Positions 28,363 to 37,165 of a stretch of 64,000 nt of DNA are shown here, piece by piece. Under the pieces are notes generated by a model that saw only the letters and a program-made list of their open reading frames with translations, did no database searches and was not told the origin of the DNA. The stretch lies in contig NZ_CP107796.1 in the NCBI RefSeq assembly GCF_036345995.1, positions 5,332,001-5,396,000 on the forward strand, read 5' to 3'. The translations under genes were made by a program, and so were the position numbers. The first letter of the stretch is position 1. Each line of letters starts with the position of its first letter. The stretch is from Streptomyces sp. NBC_00557 (GTDB lineage: Bacteria > Actinomycetota > Actinomycetes > Streptomycetales > Streptomycetaceae).

Positions 28363-29490
28363 ATGCGCGTACGCACGACCCTGGTGGCCGCCACGGCCGT
28401 ACTCCTCACGGCGGCCCTCGCGGCGCCGGCCGCCGCCACGGCCGGAGACCACGGGCACGCGGCCACCGGCACCGCCCTGCAGGCGGCGGTCGCGGCCGGC
28501 GTGCCCGGGGTGACCGCCACCGCCGAGGACGGCCACGGCACCTGGTCCGCGACCGCCGGCGTGGGCGACATCGGCACGGGCCGGCCGCGCTCGGCCGCCG
28601 ACCGGTACCGCGTCGGCAGCATCACCAAGACCTTCGTCGCCACCGTGCTGCTCCAGCTGGAGGCGGAGGGCCGGCTCTCGCTGGACGACACGGTGGACGA
28701 GTGGCTGCCGGGCGTCGTGCGCGGACACGGCCACGACGGCCGGCACATCACCGTCCGGCAGCTGCTCAACCACACCAGCGGCGTCTTCGACTACACCAGC
28801 GACCCCGGCTTCTACCGGTCGGTCTTCACCGAGGACGGCTTCCTGCGGCACCGCTACGACACCCACACCCCCGGCGAGCTGGTGCGGACCGCCATGCGGC
28901 ACCGGCCGGACTTCGCTCCGGGCGCCTCCTGGAAGTACTCCAACACCAACTACGTCCTGGCCGGCATGGTGATCGAGAAGGTGACGGGGCACCCGTACGC
29001 CACCGAGATCGAGCGCCGGATCATCGCGCCGCTGCGGCTGCGGGGCACCTCCGTTCCCGGCACCCGCAGCACCGTGCCCCGGCCGAGCAGCCGCGCCTAC
29101 TCGAAATTCACCGATCCGAAAGGCCCGGCCCGCGACGTCACGGAGCTGAACCCGTCGCTCGCCTCCGCCGCCGGTGAAATGATCTCGGACTCCGCCGACC
29201 TCGATCGTTTCTACAGCGCACTGCTCCGCGGAAAACTCCTGCCGCCCCGGCAGCTGACGGAAATGAGGACCACCGTCGAGGCCACCGGAATCCCCGGCGC
29301 GCGCTACGGCCTCGGGATCATGGACACGCGCCTGAGCTGCGGTGTTCATGTGTGGGGCCACAACGGCGGAATCCACGGCTCGCAGTCCTCGGCGGTCACG
29401 ACGGCGGACGGTGAGCACGCGATCGCATTCAATTTCAACGGCGACTGGGCCGGGGATCCCGAGTCGGTGATCGACGCGGAATTCTGTTAG
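28363..29490 (+). CDS. Secreted serine hydrolase, class C beta-lactamase / DD-carboxypeptidase family
   Basis: A 375-residue exported hydrolase. The signal peptide is 1-27 (LVAATAVLLTAALAAPAAATA). The penicillin-binding-type catalytic set is present: S86-I-T-K89, Y192-S-N194 and H333-N-G335. ATG 28363 has GGGGGAAG upstream. The family includes D-alanyl-D-alanine carboxypeptidases and esterases. Odd feature: from about 29090 to the end, codons become A/T-rich at third positions (AAA, ATT, GGA, TTT), unlike the first two thirds, which suggests a mosaic origin. Confidence 0.88.
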   Translation: MRVRTTLVAATAVLLTAALAAPAAATAGDHGHAATGTALQAAVAAGVPGVTATAEDGHGTWSATAGVGDIGTGRPRSAADRYRVGSITKTFVATVLLQLEAEGRLSLDDTVDEWLPGVVRGHGHDGRHITVRQLLNHTSGVFDYTSDPGFYRSVFTEDGFLRHRYDTHTPGELVRTAMRHRPDFAPGASWKYSNTNYVLAGMVIEKVTGHPYATEIERRIIAPLRLRGTSVPGTRSTVPRPSSRAYSKFTDPKGPARDVTELNPSLASAAGEMISDSADLDRFYSALLRGKLLPPRQLTEMRTTVEATGIPGARYGLGIMDTRLSCGVHVWGHNGGIHGSQSSAVTTADGEHAIAFNFNGDWAGDPESVIDAEFC

Positions 29491-29617
29491 CCACCGTTTC
29501 ATTCGCGTCATTCCGTGTTAACGCGGACGCAATGTCCGTACCGCCTCATATCGGCTAACCCGCTGAGGACGGGGTTGGCTCGATCTTTTTGATCATTCTT
29601 GCAAGGCGGGTGGTCGC

Positions 29618-30991
29618 GTGCGCGCGAGGCACGGACTGCGGGTGCTGTCGGTCTACGAGGGCTTCTTCTCCGGAGGAGCCCGGATCGTGCACAGCGACGT
29701 CGTACGGGGACTGGCCGAGGGCGGCCAGTCCCACCAGGTACTCAGCATCCACGACGAGGTCCGGCGCGAGGCCACCCGGCAGCGCATGGAGGACGACCAC
29801 TGCTACCGGGCGCTGACCGCCGGCGGCATCGGCGTCACCTCGCTCGGCCGCAGCGCGGGCCTGGCCGACGGCGCGCTCGCGGCGAACGTTTTCAGCGGGC
29901 CCGAGCTGGCCGAAACCGCTCGGTCGATGGCCGGGGCGGATGTGATCCTCTCCCTGAAGGAGCAGCCGCTGGCCCTGCTCAACCAGGCCGGCCTGCCCCG
30001 CCGCCCGGTCGTGGTCTGCCTGCACCGCTCCGACCCGGAGAACCAGGGCCCCGCCCTCGACCAGCTCAAGGCCGCCCTCGCCGACGGCACGGTGGCCGCG
30101 TGCGTGTGCTGCGCCGAGTCCACCCGGGCCGCCTACGAGGCCGCCGGCGTCCCGGGCCGCTTCCTGCACGTCATCCCCAACGGCGTCGACCTGCTCCGCT
30201 TCCGCCCCGACCCCGCCGCCCGCCTCGCCGTGCGCGCCGCCCTCGGCATCGCGGACCGGGCGCCGGTGATCGTCTTCGCGGCCCGGTACGCCGCGATGAA
30301 GAACGTCCCGCTGCTGCTGAGGGCGGCCCGCGCCTGGCTGGCCCGCGAGGGCGGCGGGCACCTGCTGATGTGCGGCGCCGGGATGACCCCCGGCAACCCG
30401 GGGCTGCGTGCCGACCTCGCCGAGGCCTTCGCCGACGCGCCGTCCCTCACCGGGCGGGTGCACCTGCTCGGCGTACGGCACGACATGCCGGCCGTGTACG
30501 CCGCCGCCGACGTCGTCGCCCTGACCTCCGTGTTCGGGGAGGCGGCGCCGCTGTGCCTGATCGAGGGCATGATGTGCGGCGCGGTCCCGGTCACCACGGA
30601 CGTCGGCGACAGCGCGGACATCGTCACCGGCCACGGCTTCGTCACCCCGCCGGACCCGGGCGCCATCGCCCTGGCCTGGACCGCGGCGGCCGCCGGCCGC
30701 ACACGACTGGCCCCGGCGCTTCTGGCCGCCCGCGAGCGGTTCAGCCGCACCCGCATGATCGCCGCGTACGCCGGGCTGCTGGACGAGGTGTATGCCGCGC
30801 ACGTCGCCGGGCGCGAGGTCGTCGCGCCGCACGCCCCGGCCGCCGTATCGCCGGCCCTCCCGGAGGGCGAGGCCGCCCAGTACGCCTTCGCCGGCGAGGC
30901 CGGGCTCCTCCAGGGCCCCTCGCCCCTCGACACGCCCGGCCTCGAGGGGCGTCCCGGCCTGGTGGGCGAGGAGGGGACGGACGAGCGGTAG
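29618..30991 (+). CDS. Glycosyltransferase family 4-like protein (GT-B)
   Basis: A 457-residue retaining GT-B glycosyltransferase. The N-terminal acceptor domain starts RVLSVYEGFFSGGARIVHSDVV, the mid-protein switch is VIPNGVDLLRFRP, and the donor-binding half has VFAARYAAMKNVPLLLRAA and the EX7E region FGEAAPLCLIEGMMCGAVPVTTDVGD. The last about 50 residues are acidic and probably disordered. No nucleotide-sugar genes are adjacent; the acceptor is unknown. It ends 10 bases from the convergent esterase gene. Confidence 0.88.
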   Translation: MRARHGLRVLSVYEGFFSGGARIVHSDVVRGLAEGGQSHQVLSIHDEVRREATRQRMEDDHCYRALTAGGIGVTSLGRSAGLADGALAANVFSGPELAETARSMAGADVILSLKEQPLALLNQAGLPRRPVVVCLHRSDPENQGPALDQLKAALADGTVAACVCCAESTRAAYEAAGVPGRFLHVIPNGVDLLRFRPDPAARLAVRAALGIADRAPVIVFAARYAAMKNVPLLLRAARAWLAREGGGHLLMCGAGMTPGNPGLRADLAEAFADAPSLTGRVHLLGVRHDMPAVYAAADVVALTSVFGEAAPLCLIEGMMCGAVPVTTDVGDSADIVTGHGFVTPPDPGAIALAWTAAAAGRTRLAPALLAARERFSRTRMIAAYAGLLDEVYAAHVAGREVVAPHAPAAVSPALPEGEAAQYAFAGEAGLLQGPSPLDTPGLEGRPGLVGEEGTDER

Positions 30992-31001
30992 CGGGGCGCG
31001 G

Positions 31002-31811
31002 TCAGGAGACCCGGTCGAGCGCCGCGAGATAGCCGCGGGCCTGGCCGCGGGCCGTGGGGTGGTACGACGAGGTCAGGGACAGCAGGTCGACGCTGTGCAG
31101 CCAGGGGGTGCCGGAGCAGATCTCGTGGCCGGCGAAGGCGGCGCGGACGTCGGCGAAGGCGAAGCCGTGGGCCGCGGCACGCCGGGCGATCACCGCGTCG
31201 AGCTGGTCCACCGCGCGGTTCAGGTCGGCCCGCTCGCTGTCCTGGAGGCCGGACCGGCAGGTGCCGTTGATCCGGTACAGATGCGGATAGCCGAGCACCA
31301 CGACCCGGGCGGCGGGAGCCCGGTTCCTGATGGCCGAGTAGAGCCGGTCCAGGGCGGCCGGGAGGGGTCCGTCCAGGGCGGAGCGGGCGCCGGCGACGGC
31401 GGACCGGCACAGCCCGGCGCCGCCCACCGCGCACGTCGTCATGACGGAGGCGAAGCCCACGTCGCCGCCGCCGACGGTGAGGGTGACCAAGCGCGTGTGC
31501 GGGCCGAGCGAGCCGAGCTGCTGGGCCAGGACGTCGCCGGCCCGGGCGTGGTCGCAGGCGGCGAACGCGAAGGACGTCATCCTGTGGGCCTCGGCCCACA
31601 GCACGGGATACGCGTGGCTGCTGCGCTTGCACTCCGGCCGGCCGGGGAGGTAGTCGCCCGCGCCGACACCGGAGGAGTAGGAGTCGCCGAGGGCCGCATA
31701 GCTCACGGCCGCTGGCCTGGGCGCCGCCTGCGCCGTCACGGGGGCGGCGGCGAGGCAGGCCGCGGCGAGCACCAGGGCGGACGTACCCGCGGCTGTCCGG
31801 TTGTGTCGCAT
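31002..31811 (-). CDS. Secreted SGNH-family esterase/lipase
   Basis: A 269-residue exported SGNH hydrolase. The signal peptide ends about residue 30 (AAPVTAQAA). Block I GDSYSSG carries the nucleophile Ser44, block III is VGGGDVGF, and the catalytic His251 is in SYHPTARGQ. The pattern matches Streptomyces secreted GDSL esterases with three disulphide pairs. ATG 31811 and ATG 31820 are both possible starts; neither has a strong ribosome site. Confidence 0.88.
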   Translation of the reverse strand: MRHNRTAAGTSALVLAAACLAAAPVTAQAAPRPAAVSYAALGDSYSSGVGAGDYLPGRPECKRSSHAYPVLWAEAHRMTSFAFAACDHARAGDVLAQQLGSLGPHTRLVTLTVGGGDVGFASVMTTCAVGGAGLCRSAVAGARSALDGPLPAALDRLYSAIRNRAPAARVVVLGYPHLYRINGTCRSGLQDSERADLNRAVDQLDAVIARRAAAHGFAFADVRAAFAGHEICSGTPWLHSVDLLSLTSSYHPTARGQARGYLAALDRVS

Positions 31812-31877
31812 ACCTCTCATCTTTCGTGGCCCGCACGGCACCGCCCGCGAAGCTCCTCCGTTCGGGTGACGCGGTCC

Positions 31878-32915
31878 CTACCGGGGCAGCACCACGACAT
31901 AGGCCGCCGGATCCCGGTCGGCGGCGGCCATCAGGGCCGTGCGCACCACCGCCGCCTGCTGCTCCATCCCCTCCCTGAGCTTCTTGGGGGTGATGTGGAC
32001 GACCGTGATCCCGAGCCGTTCCAGGTACTCGCGCTTGCGCGCGTACTCCGACCACAGCTCGTCGTCGTCCTGCCGGGGCGCCCGCGTGTCCAGCTCCACC
32101 GCCACCGCCTGGTCCGGCCAGTACGCGTCCAGGCCGCCGAGGTGCGGGCCGCCGGGCAGCCGCAGGTCGACGTTCCACACCGGGTCGGGCAGGCCGTACT
32201 CGCGGACCATCCGGTACAGGCGGTTCTCGGCGATCGAGCGGCCCTCCGCCACCAGCGCGTCCACCGCGTCCACCACGTGCGGCCGGCTCAGCAGCTTCGC
32301 CTGCGTCAACTCCCGCACCACGGCGGCCGGTTCGCAGTGGCCGCCGCGCACCGCCTCGGTCAGCAGCCGCCGTACCGCCTCCGCGTCCGACGGCTCCGCC
32401 ACGGCGTCCGCCAGCGCCCGCGGCACCGGCGCCACCGGCAGGCCCGTCACCGCGACCGGGGTGGGCAGGGCGGCGGTGCGCAGCACGCGGACGTAGCCGG
32501 TGGAGCGCAGCCGGCGCAGCCGCGGCACCAGCACGTCGACGCGGTCCAGGGAGAGCAGCGGCGGGGTGGCGGAGAAGCCGTGCAGGGTGAGGGCCGCGAG
32601 ACCGGTGATCACCGCCTCCGCGTACACCGGGCGGTGCGGTTCCTGCGCCGTGGGCTGGGCCGGGACGCCGGGCGCGGACGCGCGGGCCGCGTACAGCAGG
32701 GCCCCGTGCAGACGCTCCTCGCTCGTGGGCGGCCCCGGGCGCAGCAGGACCACGTTCGGCAGCAGCATCTGCCAGGGTCCGCCGGGGCGGCACTGCTCGT
32801 TCAGCTCGGCCGTCGTCACACCGTGCGAGCGCAGCTGAGCCGTCGTCAGGACACGGCGGTGGACGGGGGACAGATGCCGGAGAGGGCGGGGGGAGAGCGG
32901 GGTGTTGTGCGTCAT
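31878..32915 (-). CDS. AbiEi-like protein with Vsr/DUF559-like C-terminal nuclease fold
   Basis: A 345-residue protein. The N-terminus resembles AbiEi-type antitoxin/regulator folds (LTTAQLRSHGVTTAELNEQCRPGGPWQMLLPNVV, then GLAALTLHG). The C-terminal third looks like a PD-(D/E)XK / very-short-patch-repair nuclease: GLDAYWPDQAVAVELDTRAP followed by REYLERLGITVVHIT. This domain pair is common in actinobacteria and usually stands alone; no AbiEii toxin gene is adjacent. ATG 32915 (MTHNTPLS) is preferred over GTG 32942. Function is unproven. Confidence 0.65.
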   Translation of the reverse strand: MTHNTPLSPRPLRHLSPVHRRVLTTAQLRSHGVTTAELNEQCRPGGPWQMLLPNVVLLRPGPPTSEERLHGALLYAARASAPGVPAQPTAQEPHRPVYAEAVITGLAALTLHGFSATPPLLSLDRVDVLVPRLRRLRSTGYVRVLRTAALPTPVAVTGLPVAPVPRALADAVAEPSDAEAVRRLLTEAVRGGHCEPAAVVRELTQAKLLSRPHVVDAVDALVAEGRSIAENRLYRMVREYGLPDPVWNVDLRLPGGPHLGGLDAYWPDQAVAVELDTRAPRQDDDELWSEYARKREYLERLGITVVHITPKKLREGMEQQAAVVRTALMAAADRDPAAYVVVLPR

Positions 32916-33027
32916 GGCGTCGAGATTCCCGCGCCGGGTCACACCGGTAACCGCTGTTACACGCCCGTCGAGAAATGCGGACGATGCGGGACTAAAGGTC
33001 AGGTGTTCGGATGCCGACCGGGGACGG

Positions 33028-33065
33028 GTAACCCCTGGTCCGATCGGGTGCGGACCAGGGGTTAC
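33028..33065. terminator. Strong hairpin downstream of the second pepN
   Basis: 15-base perfect arms (33028-33042, 33051-33065) with an 8-base loop, lying 58 bases beyond the stop of the minus-strand aminopeptidase gene and upstream of the AbiEi-like gene. Confidence 0.8.
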
Positions 33066-33122
33066 GGTTCTGTTTGACCGAATTTCGTAACGGTCGCCGG
33101 CCGGGCAGGCTCAGGCCAAGGG

Positions 33123-35702
33123 TCAGTGGCCGGCGGCCGACGCGTCGCACGCCTGTGCCCGCAGCGCCCGCGCCAGGTCGTCCCGCGCCTCCAGCACCAG
33201 CCGGCGCAGCGCCGGCGCCGCGTCCGCGTGCTCCCGCAGCCACGCGTCCGTCGCCTCCAGCGTCTCGGCACGGTCCTGCAACGCCGGGAACAGACCCCGC
33301 ACGACGTCCATGCCGATCTGGATCGACCGCTCCCGCCAGACCCGCTCGATCGCCGCGAAGTACAGCGGTGCGTACGGCGCGATCAGCTCCCGCTGCGAGG
33401 GCTGGCCGAAGCCCGCGATCGTCGCCTCCACCAGCGCGTTCGACAGCGTGTCGGACTCCACCACCTGTGCCCAGGCCTGCGCCTTGACCGCCGCCGACGG
33501 GCGGGCCGCCAGACACCGGACCTGGTGGCGCTTGCCGGACGCCGTGTCGTCGCGGGCCAGTTCGGCCGCCAGCGCCGACTCGTCCGCCGCCCCGTGCGCG
33601 GCCAGCGGCTCCAGGAACGCCCAGCGCAGCTCCTGGTCCACCTTCAGGCCCTCGATCTCCGTGGTGCCGTCCAGCAGGTCCTGCAGCAGCTTCAGGTCCG
33701 GCTCGGCGGAGGCCACGGTCGCGTAGAACCGCGCCCAGGCCAGCTGCTGCTCGCTGCCCGGCGCGGCCGCCCGCAGCTCCCGCAGCGCTCCCTCGGCCAG
33801 CAGGTCGCCGCCGGCCGCCCGCCACTCGGGCGCCGCGTAGTGCACCAGCGCCGAGTTCGCCCACGCGTGCAGCATCTGCAGCACGCCGATGTCGGACTCG
33901 CGGCCCGCGAACCGCAGCACCAGGCCGATGAAGTCCCGCGCCGGCAGCAGCGCGTCCCGGGTCATGTTCCACAGCGCCGACCAGCACAGCGCCCGGGCCA
34001 GCGGGTCGGTCAGCGCGCCCAGGTGCTCCTTCAGCGTGGCCAGCGAGGTGTCGTCGAAGCGGGTCTTGCAGTACGTCAGGTCGTCGTCGTTGACCAGGAC
34101 GAGCTCCGGGGCCTCGGCGCCCGCGGCGTCCCGGACGACCGTGCGCGGCTCGTGCACGTCCGTCTCCACGCGCGCGTACCGCTCGAGCGCGCCCTCGCCC
34201 GTGCGCCGGTACAGGCCCACCGCGATCCGGTGCGGGCGCAGCTCGGGATGCGACTCGGGCGCCTCCTGCACCACCGCCAGCTCCGCCACGCGGCCCTCGG
34301 CGTCCAGCAGCACCTGCGGGGTCAGCGAGTTGACCCCGGCCGTCTGCAGCCAGGACCGCGCCCACGCCGACATGTCCCGGCCGCTGGTCTCGCCCAGCGC
34401 CGACAGCAGGTCGCCGAGCCGGGTGTTGCCGTAGGCGTGCCGCTTGAAGTAGCGGCGGGCGCCCTCCAGGAACGCGTCCTGCCCGACGTACGCCACCAGC
34501 TGCTTGAGCACCGAGGCGCCCTTGGCGTAGGTGATGCCGTCGAAGTTCAGCTTGGCGTCCTCCAGGTCACGGATGTCCGCCGTGATCGGGTGCGTGGAGG
34601 GCAGCTGGTCCGCGCGGTACGCCCAGGCCTTGCGGCGGTTGGCGAAGGTGATCCAGGCGTCCTTGAAGCGGGTCGCGCCCACGTTCGCGAAGGTGCCCAT
34701 GAAGTCCGCGAAGGACTCCTTCAGCCACAGGTCGTCCCACCACTCCATGGTGACCAGGTCGCCGAACCACATGTGCGCCATCTCGTGCAGGATCACGTTG
34801 GCGCGGGCCTCGTACGACGCCTGGGTCACCTTGCCGCGGAAGATGTACTCCTCGCGGAAGGTCACCAGGCCCGGGTTCTCCATCGCGCCCAGGTTGTACT
34901 CGGGCACGAACGCCTGGTCGTACTTGCCGAACGGGTACGGGTAGTCGAAGTGCTCGTGGAAGAAGTCCAGGCCCTGCTTGGTGACCAGGAAGACGTCCTC
35001 GGCGTCGAAGTGCGGGGCCAGCCCCTTGCGGCACATCGCGCCGAGAGGGATCTCCAGCTTGGTGCCGTCCTCGAAGGAGCGGGTGTAGGAGTCGGTGACG
35101 TAGTGGTACGGCCCCGCCACCACGCACGTGATGTACGTCGAGATCGGCTTGGTCTCCGCGAACCGCCAGACGCCGTCGGCGAGTTCGCCCGCGCCGTTGC
35201 TCCACACCGTCCAGCCCTCGGGCGCCCGCACCTCGAATCGGTACGGCGCCTTCAGGTCCGGCTGCTCGAAGTTGGCGAAGACGCGGCGGGCGTCGGCCGG
35301 CTCGTACTGGGTGTAGAGGTAGACCTCGCCGTCCTCCGGGTCGACGAAGCGGTGCAGGCCCTCGCCGGTGCGGGAGTAGGCGCACTGCGCGTCCACCACC
35401 AGCTCGTTCTCCGCGGCCAGGTCCTCCAGCGCGATCCGCGCGCCGTCGAAGACCTCGCCCGGGTCCAGGTCCCGGCCGTTCAGCGACACCGCGGTGACGC
35501 TCGGCGCGATGAGATCGGCGAAGGTGGAGGCGCCCGGCTCGTTGCAGCGGAAGCGGATCGTGGTCACCGAGCGGAACGTGCGCGGCTCGCCGTCCCGGTC
35601 GCCGACGGCGGACCTGAGGTCCAGGGACACGTCGTACCCGTCTACGGACAGCAGGGCGGCCCGTTCCCGGGCCTCGTCGCGGGACAGATTCTCACCGGGC
35701 AC
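33123..35702 (-). CDS. Aminopeptidase N paralogue, M1 family
   Basis: Second zinc aminopeptidase of 859 residues in this window. GTG 35702 is chosen because GAGGGAG lies 8 bases upstream and the product then starts MPGENLSRDEARERAALL, parallel to the first PepN; a GTG at 35711 would lie on the ribosome site. GAMEN is at 272-276, HEMAH at 306-310 (H306, E307, H310) and the third zinc ligand E329 in LWLKESF. Both halves align visibly with 17661-20237, so this is an ancient duplication with intact catalytic residues. Substrate preference may differ. Confidence 0.94.
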   Translation of the reverse strand: MPGENLSRDEARERAALLSVDGYDVSLDLRSAVGDRDGEPRTFRSVTTIRFRCNEPGASTFADLIAPSVTAVSLNGRDLDPGEVFDGARIALEDLAAENELVVDAQCAYSRTGEGLHRFVDPEDGEVYLYTQYEPADARRVFANFEQPDLKAPYRFEVRAPEGWTVWSNGAGELADGVWRFAETKPISTYITCVVAGPYHYVTDSYTRSFEDGTKLEIPLGAMCRKGLAPHFDAEDVFLVTKQGLDFFHEHFDYPYPFGKYDQAFVPEYNLGAMENPGLVTFREEYIFRGKVTQASYEARANVILHEMAHMWFGDLVTMEWWDDLWLKESFADFMGTFANVGATRFKDAWITFANRRKAWAYRADQLPSTHPITADIRDLEDAKLNFDGITYAKGASVLKQLVAYVGQDAFLEGARRYFKRHAYGNTRLGDLLSALGETSGRDMSAWARSWLQTAGVNSLTPQVLLDAEGRVAELAVVQEAPESHPELRPHRIAVGLYRRTGEGALERYARVETDVHEPRTVVRDAAGAEAPELVLVNDDDLTYCKTRFDDTSLATLKEHLGALTDPLARALCWSALWNMTRDALLPARDFIGLVLRFAGRESDIGVLQMLHAWANSALVHYAAPEWRAAGGDLLAEGALRELRAAAPGSEQQLAWARFYATVASAEPDLKLLQDLLDGTTEIEGLKVDQELRWAFLEPLAAHGAADESALAAELARDDTASGKRHQVRCLAARPSAAVKAQAWAQVVESDTLSNALVEATIAGFGQPSQRELIAPYAPLYFAAIERVWRERSIQIGMDVVRGLFPALQDRAETLEATDAWLREHADAAPALRRLVLEARDDLARALRAQACDASAAGH

Positions 35703-35843
35703 GGACGGCACTCCCTCGTGATCGCGTGGATGAGACGGAACAGGACCGATCCTGCCATGTGCACCTGACGGGGGTCATCAGGGAATGCCGGTCGCGAGGG
35801 CGTCGTTGAGGCTGGGAAAAGCGCCTTTTCGCTGAGGAGAGCC

Positions 35844-36494
35844 ATGTCCGAGTCCGGCAAGACCCCCGTCGACTTCTGGTTCGACCCGCTGTGCCCGTGG
35901 GCCTGGATGACGTCCCGCTGGGTGCTGGAGGTGGAGAAGGTCCGGGACATCGAGGTGCGCTGGCACATCATGAGCCTCGCCGTCCTCAACGAGGACAAGC
36001 TGGACGAGCTGCCCGAGGAGTACCGGGAGATGCTCGCGACCAAGGCCTGGCAGCCGGTGCGCGTGGTCACCGCGGCCTGGCAGAAGCACGGTGCGGACGT
36101 CCTCGGCCCGCTCTACACCGCCCTCGGCACCCGCATCCACAACAACGGCGAGGGCCCGACCCTGGAGGCCGTCGCCGGCGCCCTCGCGGACGTCGGCCTG
36201 CCCGCCGAGCTGATCGACTACGCCGAGCAGGAGGACTTCGAGTTCGACGCCGAGCTGCGCGCCTCCCACAAGGAGGGCATCGAGAAGGTCGGCCAGGACG
36301 TCGGCACCCCGGTGATCGCGCTGCCCGGCCCCGACGGCGAGCAGATCGCCTTCTTCGGCCCGGTCGTCACCCCCGCCCCCAAGGGCGAGGAGGCGGCCCG
36401 CCTGTGGGACGGCGCCGTCGCCGTCGCCTCGGTCCCGGGCTTCTACGAACTGAAGCGCACCAGGACCAAGGGGCCGGACTTCAGCAACCTTTAG
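35844..36494 (+). CDS. DsbA-family protein, mycothiol-dependent nitroreductase (Rv2466c) type
   Basis: A 216-residue thioredoxin-fold DsbA-like protein (ATG 35844, GAGGAG upstream). The active-site segment is FWFDPLCPWAWMTSRW, with Cys17. The helical insertion and cis-Pro loop (VGTPVIALPGPDGEQIAFFGP) match the mycobacterial Rv2466c family, which uses mycothiol. In Rv2466c the motif is CPWC; here the second Cys is Ala20, so any redox chemistry would be monothiol. It lies next to a superoxide dismutase relic, fitting an oxidative-stress neighbourhood. Confidence 0.85.
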   Translation: MSESGKTPVDFWFDPLCPWAWMTSRWVLEVEKVRDIEVRWHIMSLAVLNEDKLDELPEEYREMLATKAWQPVRVVTAAWQKHGADVLGPLYTALGTRIHNNGEGPTLEAVAGALADVGLPAELIDYAEQEDFEFDAELRASHKEGIEKVGQDVGTPVIALPGPDGEQIAFFGPVVTPAPKGEEAARLWDGAVAVASVPGFYELKRTRTKGPDFSNL

Positions 36495-36505
36495 TCCGCA
36501 CACCG

Positions 36506-36958
36506 TCACCTGGGCGACGACGTCGGGAGCGGTACGCCCGGCTTGAGGAAGAACAGGCCGGTGATCCTGCCGCTCCCGTCGAAGCTCACGCGGAACTCAC
36601 CAGCGCTGTGCTGCATGCGCAAGGGCACGCTGACCACCGTGTACCGGCCGGTCTTCGTGTCCTTGGGCTTCTCGTGCGACTCGTAGTGCCCGAACTGGTC
36701 CTGGTAGGCCTCCCACAGCTGCCCCAGCGCGTCCGGCGACAGGTGCCCCCGCACGTCGGCGTCGAAGTGGGCGGTGGCGGCCCGGTAGTGGCCCTTCACG
36801 ATGGCGTCGAGCGTCTTCAGGGCGACGGCGTCGTTCTTGGGAGCGGCCAGTGCGGAACCGGCGGCCGGCAGCAGCGCGGCCAGGGCCAGCGCGACCGAGG
36901 CGGCCGCCACCAGGACCAGCCGCCGCCTGCCGCGGGCTGCGGTGTCTTTGTCGGACAT
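36506..36958 (-). CDS. DUF3887-like membrane-anchored or secreted protein
   Basis: A 150-residue protein with an N-terminal membrane/signal segment (about 16-38, [25 protein letters not shown]) and a single DUF3887-type domain ([46 protein letters not shown]). ATG 36958 is preferred over 36994, which would read into relic sequence. DUF3887 often precedes hydrolase domains; here it is alone. Convergent with the DsbA-like gene, 11 bases apart. Confidence 0.75.
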   Translation of the reverse strand: MSDKDTAARGRRRLVLVAAASVALALAALLPAAGSALAAPKNDAVALKTLDAIVKGHYRAATAHFDADVRGHLSPDALGQLWEAYQDQFGHYESHEKPKDTKTGRYTVVSVPLRMQHSAGEFRVSFDGSGRITGLFFLKPGVPLPTSSPR

Positions 36959-37024
36959 ACAGCCCATCGTGCCCCACCCGTCCCGGCCCCGCATGCCGGA
37001 ACCTCCCTGGCCGGGAGGACACGC

Positions 37025-37165
37025 ACCCCAGCCGGAGCCCTGCGTGGTGGCGGCGGCCTCGACCAGCTGCGCCTTGAAACCGGCGAAGGAGCCGAAGGAC
37101 TCGGCGACGGCGTCCGCCAGGTCACCGCGTCGCAGGTGGGCGCCGGTGCCGTGGTGGGGACTCAG
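37025..37165 (-). pseudogene. Superoxide dismutase (Fe/Mn type) relic, about 47 codons
   Basis: On the minus strand, immediately overlapping the permease stop, the sequence reads [26 protein letters not shown] and [20 protein letters not shown]. This is the middle of an iron/manganese superoxide dismutase (the DAIxxxFGSFxxFKxxFxxAA...GSGWG signature). All metal ligands lie outside the relic, and there is no start codon. Similarity stops at both ends, at about 37025 and at the permease end. Streptomyces usually have sodF here, so this is most likely a decayed native gene. Confidence 0.75.

Noticed and set aside
36959..37024. N-terminal extension of the DUF3887 protein starting at 36994
   Set aside because: The extra residues would be encoded by non-family DNA next to the superoxide dismutase relic; ATG 36958 gives a normal signal segment.
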